The notes under the pieces: generated by a model
What the model was told of the DNA's origin: nothing
The model's input: the letters and a program-made list of their open reading frames with translations, nothing else
Database searches by the model: none
Source: Nocardia brasiliensis NBRC 14402
Lineage (GTDB): Bacteria; Actinomycetota; Actinomycetes; Mycobacteriales; Mycobacteriaceae
NCBI RefSeq assembly: GCF_000308475.2
Contig: NZ_BAFT02000105.1
Location: 1 to 41,788 of the forward strand
Reading direction: 5' to 3'
Length of the DNA: 41,788 nucleotides
Position numbers and translations under genes: made by a program
Shown: positions 17,501 through 23,624 of the stretch, piece by piece
Position numbering within the stretch: position 1 is the first letter of the stretch
Layout: each line of letters opens with the position of its first letter

Positions 17501-18460
17501 CGCGAGCAGTCGGCGTCGCACCTGCCCGGCACGCTTTTCGACGGCACCGCACCGGAATTCCTCGAACCACCGGATTTCGACGACCCGCCGCCGCCCGATC
17601 CGCTGGACGGTGTCGACGGTGCGCCGCCGGTCTCCGACATCCCGCCCGACCCGTACGACGAGCCGCTAACCGACGCCGATATCGCCTTCGCCGCAGCCGA
17701 ATTCGATCCGGAGCGGCCGGCGGATCCGGCGGACCCCGACGGCTGGGCCGCCGACGTCGACGCCCTGCTCGCCGAATTCGAGGCCGAGCAGTCCGCGGCC
17801 GAGGAGGTCGAGTTGCCCGGTCAGATCGCGGCGACCGCGCTGGTCGAGCTGCGCGCCGATCCCCGCAAACTCGCCGCGCGGCTACGGCGTCCGCTGCCGT
17901 TCCCGCCGAGCCCGCTGGCCCGCCGCGGTACCGCGTTCCACGCCTGGGTGCAGCGCTGGTTCGGTGCGGACCGGCTGCTGGGCTTGGACGAACTGCCCGG
18001 CGCGTCCGACGGCGGCCCCGCCGACGACGTGGACAAGGAACTGACCGCGATGCAGGACGCGTTCCTGAACTCCTCGTGGGCCAACCGCAGTCCGCTCGAG
18101 GTGGAGATCGCGTTCGAAACCTCCATCGCGGGCACCGTGATTCGCGGCCGGATGGACGCGGTGTTCGCCGAACCGGGCGGCGGCTGGATCGTGGTGGACT
18201 GGAAGACCGGCGCCGAACCCACGCCTGCGGAGGAGCCCGCCGTCGCGATGCAGCTCGCGGTGTATCGCCTGGCCTGGGCCAGGTTGATGGCGGCGCGGGA
18301 GGGCAGGCCCGAGCAGGAGATGCTGGGCCGGATCGGTGCCGCGTTCCATTACGTGCGCACCGGGCGCACCATCGCGCCCGCCACGCTCGCGGGCCCGGCC
18401 GAGCTGGCCGAGCTGATCAGGACTGCCGCGCCGACCGGCTCACCTTCAGCGCCTGCGTGA
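14555..18460 (+). CDS. adnB: AdnB, helicase-nuclease subunit of the end-resection motor
   Basis: This UvrD-like SF1 helicase of about 1301 residues has a RecB-type nuclease and is the partner of AdnA; in mycobacteria this subunit drives translocation. Walker A is VVAGAGAGKTETM (about 33-45). Motif II is LLDEYQDTGHAQR (about 281-293), motif III is AVGDPMQSIYGWRGA (about 403-417), motif V is LTVHAAKGLEWEIVAVPHV and motif VI is YVALTRTERVLL. The nuclease has IRGRMDAVF and VDWKTG (about 1217). About 95 residues are inserted between motifs II and III, a position normally only a few residues long beyond the fold. GTG at 14555 (VTYVTPHQLADAL) is my start; GTG at 14513 is in frame and possible. Its last 44 bases overlap the convergent DoxX-like gene. 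Confidence 0.94.
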   Translation: MTYVTPHQLADALGLPPPTDEQAAVIAAPPGPTLVVAGAGAGKTETMAARVVWMVANRLVLPDEVLGLTFTRKAAQQLTARIRTRLARLAGAPLLRELDPSGQLRAQLSGAEPEISTYHSYAGRLLTEHGLLLPVEPSATLLTQTQLWQLAHQVVRSWDGDLDTDRTPVSVTEAILALSGQLAEHLIEPEQLAEAHTELEKLVHTLPPGPRQRGGPSQTLLNILQVQRERVALLPLVQQLAEALNRRGALDFGAQMSLAARLAAEHPEVAAAERTRFRLVLLDEYQDTGHAQRVLLAALFGGAPDETPGDAHPQESTRAAPPSEGSVRRGSTGATAAGPSGRAEDADRPEPVEMQPTGTAAATSRPVRPASTGATAVGRRGRAGNADASQRSAGRRQRLAVTAVGDPMQSIYGWRGASAANLPRFATDFPSAPGVPAPILPLLTSWRNPPEALALANLVADPLRRKALEGGGVTVDALRAKPEAGAGVVALALTDTVAEERDWLAARIAEEWAGRRAAGEPPPTSAVLVRRNADASPLAEALRAQGLPVEIVGLGGLLATPEVADIVATLRLIAEPGAGSAAMRVLTGARWRIGVADIAALARRARALSISRFTSGEAQEISDAPALAAALREVAPEPAEQAGLADALADPGPREQYSESGFARIETLSHELAALRERSGQSLTELVADVERTIGVGVETQARRAMAGTGAGREHLDAFAEVVAGYAADSGASLGGLLSFLAAAESVENGLEPGEVEVAKDRVQVLTVHAAKGLEWEIVAVPHVVRGVFPSGTASGTWLGALAELPTTLRGDRRQDDAGEGVPVLDLADLYDRADLEQAIKAHKEALERRRIDEERRLFYVALTRTERVLLVSSHHWAETGSSPKGPSDFLLELKHASEAADSPANGVVDVARWDEPPEHDAVNPFTDNPATAEWPRDPLGNRRDPIEQGAALVRAALEELRLRPPPPRETPSRKESEQAHPREQSASHLPGTLFDGTAPEFLEPPDFDDPPPPDPLDGVDGAPPVSDIPPDPYDEPLTDADIAFAAAEFDPERPADPADPDGWAADVDALLAEFEAEQSAAEEVELPGQIAATALVELRADPRKLAARLRRPLPFPPSPLARRGTAFHAWVQRWFGADRLLGLDELPGASDGGPADDVDKELTAMQDAFLNSSWANRSPLEVEIAFETSIAGTVIRGRMDAVFAEPGGGWIVVDWKTGAEPTPAEEPAVAMQLAVYRLAWARLMAAREGRPEQEMLGRIGAAFHYVRTGRTIAPATLAGPAELAELIRTAAPTGSPSAPA
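15540..15716 (+). repeat. Imperfect duplicated segment in the adnB insertion
   Basis: Two related stretches about 117 bases apart (around 15540-15595 and 15659-15715) encode RRGSTGATAAGPSGRAEDAD and PASTGATAVGRRGRAGNAD. They share STGATA-GRA-AD positions and lie in the insert between helicase motifs II and III. Base composition and codon use are poorer than in the flanking helicase, as expected for a recent expansion or a captured fragment. The reading frame is kept. Confidence 0.65.
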
Positions 18461-18830
18461 TCAGCGGGATCTGCAGCGGCAGCCGCAGCACCGAGCCGAT
18501 CTTGACCACCTGCGGCAGCTTCTTATTGCCCAGCATGTCGATCGCCATCTGCACGTTCGCCGGGAAGACCGCGATGAACAGCAGCGCGGCCAGTCGTCCG
18601 CCGAAACCGCGGGTGCGCGGCATCGCCAGCGCCGCCGCGACGCCGAGTTCGGCGACACCGGAGGCGTAGGTGTAGTTGCGCGGTTCGCCCGGCAGGTACT
18701 TCGGGACGATCGCGTCGAACGGCTTGGGCAGCACGAAATGCAGCACGCCCATGGGGAACAGCAGGGCGGCGAGAACCAGCGCGGGGCGGCGGCCGTCGGT
18801 GCGGACGGGCGGGTGAGCGTTTTCTGCCAT
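18417..18830 (-). CDS. DoxX-like small membrane protein
   Basis: This is a 137-residue integral membrane protein with about four hydrophobic segments: LVLAALLFPMGVLHFVLP, YASGVAELGVAAALAM, LAALLFIAVFPANVQMAI and a C-terminal amphipathic region. The LHFVLPKPFDAIVPKYLPG segment is typical of DoxX-type proteins, which occur with thiol stress and respiratory functions in actinobacteria; the exact role is unknown. The start ATG at 18830 is clear. Its 3' end overlaps the end of adnB on the other strand by 44 bases, so the convergent transcripts are complementary. Confidence 0.82.
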   Translation of the reverse strand: MAENAHPPVRTDGRRPALVLAALLFPMGVLHFVLPKPFDAIVPKYLPGEPRNYTYASGVAELGVAAALAMPRTRGFGGRLAALLFIAVFPANVQMAIDMLGNKKLPQVVKIGSVLRLPLQIPLITQALKVSRSARQS

Positions 18831-18969
18831 GAGGCACCCTTACATCCACCCCGTGTTCGCGTCGAGTCCGGGTCAGGCCGGATACACCGGGTAGGCTCCC
18901 GTGCTGTGCCGGAGGGACAAACGATGCCGGGGACGATCGACCCGATGAATACCAGGGCGGGAGCGTCCA

Positions 18970-20025
18970 TTGTTCGGTGATCGTGCGCGCACCCTCGGGC
19001 TGTCGAATCGCCCGCACTTCGCGCTGGTAGGCGTCCTGCGCATCCCGGAAGTGCAGACCAGTCCGTGGATTTCGCTGTCCAGGCGGGTGCTGTTCGCCAT
19101 CTTCCTGCTGTTCGCGGCCGCGCTGGTGGTGTACATCGGCCGCGATGGCTACCGCGACAATTCGGGCGACCCGCTGTCGTTCCTGGACGCGTTCTATTAC
19201 GCGACGGTGTCGCTGTCCACCACCGGTTACGGCGATATCGCGCCGGTGACGCCGGACGCGCGCCTGGCCAACATCATCATCATCACCCCGCTGCGCGTGC
19301 TGTTCCTCATCGTGCTCGTCGGTACCACCCTCGGCGTGCTGACGGAACGGTCCCGGCAGGCGTTCAAGATTCAGCGATGGAGGCACAGCGTGCGCAATCA
19401 CACCGTGGTCGTCGGCTACGGCACCAAGGGACGGACCGCGATCGATGCCATGCTCGGCGACGGTGTGCAGCCCGCCGATATCGTCGTGGTCGACACCGAC
19501 ATGGTCGCGCTGGAGCAGGCCGCGAACGCGGGCCTGGTGACCGTGCACGGCTCGGCGACCCAATCCGATGTGCAGCGGCTGGCCGGCGTGCACAACGCCG
19601 CGTCGGTGGTGGTCGCGACCAATCGCGACGACACCGCCGTGCTGGTCACGCTGACCGCCCGGGAACTCACCAAGAGCGCCAAGATCGTGGTCTCGATCCG
19701 CGAGGCGGAGAACACCCACCTGGTGCGCCAGTCCGGTGCCGACTCGGTGGTGGTGTCCTCGGAGACCGCGGGTCGGCTGCTCGGCATCGCGACCACCACC
19801 CCGTCGGTGGTCGAGATGATGGAGGACCTGCTCACCCCGGAGGAGGGTTTCGCGATCGCCGAGCGCGACGTGGAACCGTCGGAAACCGGCGGCTCACCGC
19901 GGCATCTCAGCGATATCGTGCTCGGCGTGGTGCGCGGCGGCGTGCTGGTCCGGGTCGGCGAGCCGGACGTGGACTCGCTCGAGGCCGGGGACAAGCTGCT
20001 CTACATCCGGCGCACGACCAAGTAG
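18970..20025 (+). CDS. Potassium channel with RCK (TrkA-N) domain
   Basis: This is a 351-residue, two-TM ion channel subunit with a cytoplasmic regulator domain. TM1 is VLFAIFLLFAAALVVYIG and the pore helix plus selectivity filter is VSLSTTGYGDIAP. TM2 is IIIITPLRVLFLIVLVGTT. The RCK domain starts at HTVVVGYGTKGRTAIDAM, a Rossmann GxGxxG nucleotide site, and a RCK_C part follows. It probably controls K+ flux in response to nucleotides. Start TTG at 18970 has GGGAG seven bases upstream. The equivalent of Rv3200c lies at this place in M. tuberculosis. nudC follows after 34 bases on the same strand. Confidence 0.92.
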   Translation: MFGDRARTLGLSNRPHFALVGVLRIPEVQTSPWISLSRRVLFAIFLLFAAALVVYIGRDGYRDNSGDPLSFLDAFYYATVSLSTTGYGDIAPVTPDARLANIIIITPLRVLFLIVLVGTTLGVLTERSRQAFKIQRWRHSVRNHTVVVGYGTKGRTAIDAMLGDGVQPADIVVVDTDMVALEQAANAGLVTVHGSATQSDVQRLAGVHNAASVVVATNRDDTAVLVTLTARELTKSAKIVVSIREAENTHLVRQSGADSVVVSSETAGRLLGIATTTPSVVEMMEDLLTPEEGFAIAERDVEPSETGGSPRHLSDIVLGVVRGGVLVRVGEPDVDSLEAGDKLLYIRRTTK

Positions 20026-20059
20026 AACCCGCCGCGGCGCGGCGCGATAGTGTCGAGGG

Positions 20060-20977
20060 GTGCCGGCCTTTCAGCTCAATAATGTTCCGCTGCTGTCCCG
20101 TTCCGTGCTCGATCGCGCCGAGGAGACCAGAGCCGACGCGCAGGCCCTGCTCGCGGGCTGGCAGGACGCCAAGCTGCTGCGGGTGAACCAGCGCGGCCAG
20201 GTCCGTTTCGAGGACGGCGCGCTCGTCCTGGACAAGGCGATCGAGTTGTCGCCCGAGCCGAGCCCCGACGCGGTGTTCCTCGGCATCGACAACGGCGTGC
20301 ACCTGTGGGCGGTGCGGGATCGGGAACTGAGCGGATCGCTGACCGATCTGCGCGGCATGGCGAGCACCGTCGACGACCTCACCGCCGCCGTGCTCTCCAC
20401 CGCCGCCGCCCTGCTGAACTGGCATGACAAGGCCGCCTTCAACAGCGCCGACGGCACCGCAACCACCTCTGCCAAGGCGGGCTGGTCGCGGATCACCGAG
20501 AGCGGCTACGAGGAGTTCCCGCGCATCGATCCCGCGGTGATCTGCCTGATCCACGACGGCGCGGACCGGGTGCTGCTCGCGCGTCAGCAGAGCTGGCCGC
20601 CCACGTTGTTCTCGCTGCTCGCCGGATTCGTCGAGGCGGGCGAATCGCTGGAGCGCTGCGTCGAGCGGGAGGTGAAGGAGGAGGTCGGCCTCGATGTGCG
20701 CGACATCCACTACCTCGGCAGTCAGCCGTGGCCGTTCCCGCGTTCGCTGATGCTCGGTTTCGCCGCGGTCGCCGATCCGGAGCAGCCCCTGGTGTTCTCC
20801 GACGGTGAGATCGCCGAGGCGTATTGGTTCAGCCGCGACGAGGTGCGCGAGGCGCTGATCGTCGGCGACTGGTCCGCGCAGGGGTCGGGTGCGCGACTGT
20901 TGCTGCCCGGGTCGATCTCGATCGCCAGGACCATCACCGAATCCTGGGCCGGGCTGGGCGACGAACCGACGGCATGA
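20060..20977 (+). CDS. nudC: NAD(H) pyrophosphatase / NAD-cap decapping-type Nudix hydrolase
   Basis: This 305-residue NudC-family enzyme splits NAD(H) into NMN(H) and AMP and can remove NAD caps from RNA in the E. coli homologue. The Nudix box spans GFVEAGESLERCVERE with VKEEVGLDV. The family SQPWPFP motif follows. The zinc ribbon of classical NudC is not preserved: between LLNWHDKAAF and KAGWSRI there are no cysteines, where the classical protein has two Cys pairs. Start GTG at 20060 has no separate ribosome site; a -10-like TAGTGT lies about 7 bases upstream, so a leaderless mRNA is conceivable. Otherwise it is co-transcribed with the channel gene. Confidence 0.93.
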   Translation: MPAFQLNNVPLLSRSVLDRAEETRADAQALLAGWQDAKLLRVNQRGQVRFEDGALVLDKAIELSPEPSPDAVFLGIDNGVHLWAVRDRELSGSLTDLRGMASTVDDLTAAVLSTAAALLNWHDKAAFNSADGTATTSAKAGWSRITESGYEEFPRIDPAVICLIHDGADRVLLARQQSWPPTLFSLLAGFVEAGESLERCVEREVKEEVGLDVRDIHYLGSQPWPFPRSLMLGFAAVADPEQPLVFSDGEIAEAYWFSRDEVREALIVGDWSAQGSGARLLLPGSISIARTITESWAGLGDEPTA

Positions 20978-21010
20978 CGCCGCGGCGGACCGGCATGGTC
21001 CGCGCGGCGG
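20978..21010. terminator. GC-rich hairpin between convergent nudC and mrx1
   Basis: A stem of GGCGGACC/GGTCCGC extended by CGCCGC/GCGGCG around a short loop lies exactly between the nudC stop and the mrx1 stop. There is no T-run on either side. It would be a non-canonical bidirectional terminator at best; the symmetry and location are the only evidence. Confidence 0.45.
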
Positions 21011-21034
21011 CGGTGTTCGGATCGGGGCGTTCGG

Positions 21035-21292
21035 TCAGGCGAGAGTGGCCAACGCCTGCTTGACGGCGGCCAGCGACGGATTGGTCGCCGTCGAACCGTC
21101 CGCGAACTTCACGGTCGGCACCACGTGGTTGCCGCCGTTCACGCTGCCGACGAATTCGGCCGACGCCGGATCCTGCTCGATATCGATCTCGACATAGGTG
21201 ATCCCGGCCTCGTCCAGCTGCGTCTTCAGCCTGCGGCAGTAACCGCACCAGGTGGTCGAGTACATCGTCAGGTCGGGCGTCGCATCAGTCAC
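21035..21292 (-). CDS. mrx1: Mycoredoxin-1 (glutaredoxin-like)
   Basis: This 85-residue glutaredoxin-fold protein has TTWCGYCRRLK at the N-terminus. The CxxC pair reduces mixed disulfides, in mycolata mainly with mycothiol. FVGSVNGGNHVVPTVKF and FADGSTATNPS match mycoredoxin-1 closely, including the cis-Pro loop (VVPTV). Start GTG at 21292 (VTDATPDLTMYS); the longer open frame upstream runs antisense to the SRPBCC gene. It sits between nudC and uvrD2 as Rv3198A does in M. tuberculosis, but on the opposite strand from uvrD2 here because three genes were inserted. Redox partner genes are not in the window. Confidence 0.93.
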   Translation of the reverse strand: MTDATPDLTMYSTTWCGYCRRLKTQLDEAGITYVEIDIEQDPASAEFVGSVNGGNHVVPTVKFADGSTATNPSLAAVKQALATLA

Positions 21293-21358
21293 GGATCTTT
21301 CAACGCCGGACGGCCCGTCGCTGTTCCACCGCCCTGCCGGGGCACCTATTGCGCCAGA

Positions 21359-21380
21359 TTTACTATGCGCGCATACTAAA
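21359..21380. promoter_or_regulatory. 22-bp palindrome upstream of the SRPBCC-MarR genes (probable operator)
   Basis: TTTACTATGCG followed by CGCATACTAAA is a dyad with a single mismatched pair, ending four bases before the ATG of the SRPBCC gene. It is AT-rich at its ends, unlike surrounding DNA. Length and symmetry fit a MarR dimer site. The MarR gene two reading frames downstream is the natural candidate to bind it. Being so close to the start codon it could block both transcription and early translation. Confidence 0.7.
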
Positions 21381-21383
21381 ACC

Positions 21384-21806
21384 ATGACCATCCTCGCCAC
21401 CGCGACGGCCACCTCGAGCGCCGCACCCGCTGTCTTTTTCGCGCGCTGGGCCGACACAGCAACCTGGCCGGAGTGGAACACCGATACCGAATGGGTCCGG
21501 CTCGACGGTCCGTTCACCCAGGGGGCGACCGGGACGCTGAAACCCAAGGGCGGCCCGAAGGTGCGCTTCGTCGTCGAACGATTGACCGACACCGAATTCG
21601 TCGACGTGTCCCGGCTGTTCGGCGCGACGTTGACGTTCGCGCATGTCGTCGCGGTGGCTGACGGACGCACCACCGTGCGCGTGACCGTCTCGATCGAGGG
21701 GCCACTGCGGCGGCTCTGGATCGCCATCCTGGGTGGTGGCGTCACGAAATCGGTGCAACCCGATCTGGACGCGCTGGTCGAGGTAGCCGAGCGAGTGCGG
21801 GCATGA
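21384..21806 (+). CDS. SRPBCC (START/Bet v1-like) family protein
   Basis: This 140-residue lipid- or polyketide-binding-type fold has an N-terminal VFFARWADTATWPEWN segment (the family's helix-grip entrance). It also has GPFTQGATGTLKPKGGPKV, the strand VRFVVERLTDTEFVDVS and a C-terminal long helix (PDLDALVEVAERV). Ligand unknown. The ATG at 21384 directly follows the palindromic site. The MarR gene follows at once, so SRPBCC and MarR probably form one autoregulated unit, a common pairing in actinobacteria. Confidence 0.85.
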   Translation: MTILATATATSSAAPAVFFARWADTATWPEWNTDTEWVRLDGPFTQGATGTLKPKGGPKVRFVVERLTDTEFVDVSRLFGATLTFAHVVAVADGRTTVRVTVSIEGPLRRLWIAILGGGVTKSVQPDLDALVEVAERVRA

Positions 21807-21858
21807 CCCGGTGCCGGCTCACCGTGATCGCGTGGACCATGACCGGCGAGTGCGGCCG

Positions 21859-22320
21859 ATGACCGACGCGAGGCTGCGGACCGAGTTCGCGCGCGCGGAC
21901 GACAGTCCCGGGTTGCTGCTCTGGCAGGTGACCAACCGCTGGCAGGCGGCACAACGCGCGGCCCTGGCACCGTTCGATCTCACGCACGTGCAGTTCGTGC
22001 TGCTGGCCGCGCTAACCTACTTCGCCGGCGATGACGAGCCGCTCATGCAGCGCGATCTGGCCGAGTACGCGGCCACCGACCCGATGATGACCTCCCAGGT
22101 GTTGCGCGCGCTCGAACAGAAGGGACTGGTCGAGCGGCGCGCGCATCCGAGCGATCGGCGGGCGAAATCTCTGGTGCCCACCGCAGCCGGGGTGGCGCTG
22201 GCGAACCGGGCGATCGTCGCGGTGGAGGACTGTGATCGCGAGTTCTTCGGCCCGCTGGGCGCGCGGACCCGGCCGTTCGCCGCCGACCTGCGCACCCTGC
22301 GGGACCGGGGCACCGGCTAG
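21859..22320 (+). CDS. MarR family transcriptional regulator
   Basis: This winged-helix repressor of about 153 residues has WQVTNRWQAAQRAALAPF, LTHVQFVLLAALTYF, recognition region YAATDPMMTSQVLRALEQKG, and wing LVERRAHPSDRRAKSLV. DxRxx at the wing tip is the family signature. Start is uncertain: ATG 21859 is the first codon that fits the fold, and GTGs at 21811, 21832 and 21850 are in frame. It likely binds the palindrome at 21359-21380 and controls the SRPBCC gene. Its stop overlaps the LtrA gene's stop as CTAG, tail to tail. Confidence 0.85.
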   Translation: MTDARLRTEFARADDSPGLLLWQVTNRWQAAQRAALAPFDLTHVQFVLLAALTYFAGDDEPLMQRDLAEYAATDPMMTSQVLRALEQKGLVERRAHPSDRRAKSLVPTAAGVALANRAIVAVEDCDREFFGPLGARTRPFAADLRTLRDRGTG

Positions 22321-23576
22321 AGCACCTCGTCGATCCCGAGCCCGTGCCGGGGCCGCCGGCGCGGGCGATCCGGACCGGAACCCTTGCGCCACTTGCCGTC
22401 CGAACGGGTCTGCCACAGCACCGCCCAGAGGAACAGCGCCGCGACGCCGTACACCAGTCCGAGTGCGCCGAGGTGTGGGCCGAACGCGCCGAGCACCAGC
22501 GCCAGGACCGCGCCGGGCAGCGGCCAGGTGCACACCCAGCGCCACCCGGCGGCGCTGTGCGCGCCCCCGATCGCGACGATCACGAAATACGCTGCCGCGC
22601 CGCCGCACAGCGCCCAGCCGATCCCGGTCGACACGTGACCCTCCGCGTGTTCCACGGCGAGCCCGAGGCCGGCGGTGATGGTGGCGATCGCGCCGGTGAT
22701 CCAGCAGTGCATGGCCATGACGTACTGCCTGGGCACCGTGTGCTCCGGATCGTCGCCGGTCATCAACCGCGGCACGAAGCCGTACAGCAGGGTGAGCGCC
22801 CAGAGGCTCGCCAGGATCACGAACGCACCGAACCCGAGGGCGAGCACCCGCGCGTGCCAGATGACGTCCCCCACCGCCGCGATCACCGCGATGAAGCCCT
22901 CGCCGAGCACGATGATCACGTACAGGCCGAGCCGCTCGCCGAGATGCGCGGTGTCGGTGTGCACCGCCCTGACCTTCGGCGGCTCCACGTCGCGGAATCG
23001 ACGGGAGCGGCGGAACCGGCGATCGATGGCCTCCTGTGCGCCGTTGATCATGCCCTCGCCGCTGACCGCGAACATCAGCCACATGTCCAGCGCGAGGCCG
23101 GCGGCCCACAACCAGTACTTCCACGGTTCGGGCACCCACAGCGAGACGACCCACGGCAGCACGCCGACGGTCAGCTGCGCGATCGGCCAGTCGACCAGGT
23201 AGGTGCCGGGACCCCAGACCCGCGCGGCGACGAAGCGCACGATGACGTACACCGCGGCGAACGTCGTCGCGTGCCGGTCCGGTATCCCGGCCACCGCGCT
23301 CGTCATCACGCCGAGGCCGAGCATCGTCGCGAGCATCAACGGGACCCTGGTGCGGTCGCGGGCGATGTTGCCGTACAGCATCATGCACGCCCACACCGTC
23401 CAAAAGGCCAGGTAGAGCAGGGCATACAGGGCGAAGTCGGACAGCGAGGGCCCGCGGTGCAGCAGATGGGTGAGCTGGCCGATGCCCGCGACCGCGACGA
23501 GGTCGAAGAACAGCTCCATCCAGGTTGCGTGCCGGTCGGTCGGTCCAGCGTCAGCTGACGGCGTGTCGTGTGCCAC
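22317..23576 (-). CDS. Low temperature requirement protein A (LtrA) family membrane protein
   Basis: This 419-residue polytopic protein has about 10-12 hydrophobic segments. The N-terminal ATWMELFFDLVAVAGIGQLT is the characteristic LtrA start (WxELFFDLVxV). Other family segments are HLGERLGLYVIIVLGEGFI and VMAMHCWITGAIATI. The name comes from a Listeria cold-sensitivity locus; the molecular function is not known. Start GTG at 23576 (VAHDTPSADAG), divergent from uvrD2 with about 48 bases between. The C-terminal tail is short and basic (RPRRRPRHG). Confidence 0.88.
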   Translation of the reverse strand: MAHDTPSADAGPTDRHATWMELFFDLVAVAGIGQLTHLLHRGPSLSDFALYALLYLAFWTVWACMMLYGNIARDRTRVPLMLATMLGLGVMTSAVAGIPDRHATTFAAVYVIVRFVAARVWGPGTYLVDWPIAQLTVGVLPWVVSLWVPEPWKYWLWAAGLALDMWLMFAVSGEGMINGAQEAIDRRFRRSRRFRDVEPPKVRAVHTDTAHLGERLGLYVIIVLGEGFIAVIAAVGDVIWHARVLALGFGAFVILASLWALTLLYGFVPRLMTGDDPEHTVPRQYVMAMHCWITGAIATITAGLGLAVEHAEGHVSTGIGWALCGGAAAYFVIVAIGGAHSAAGWRWVCTWPLPGAVLALVLGAFGPHLGALGLVYGVAALFLWAVLWQTRSDGKWRKGSGPDRPRRRPRHGLGIDEVL

Positions 23577-23624
23577 GAAGCGACAGTATTGGTCACGCCG
23601 CAAGAGTTGTCGGCGGGCACTGAC

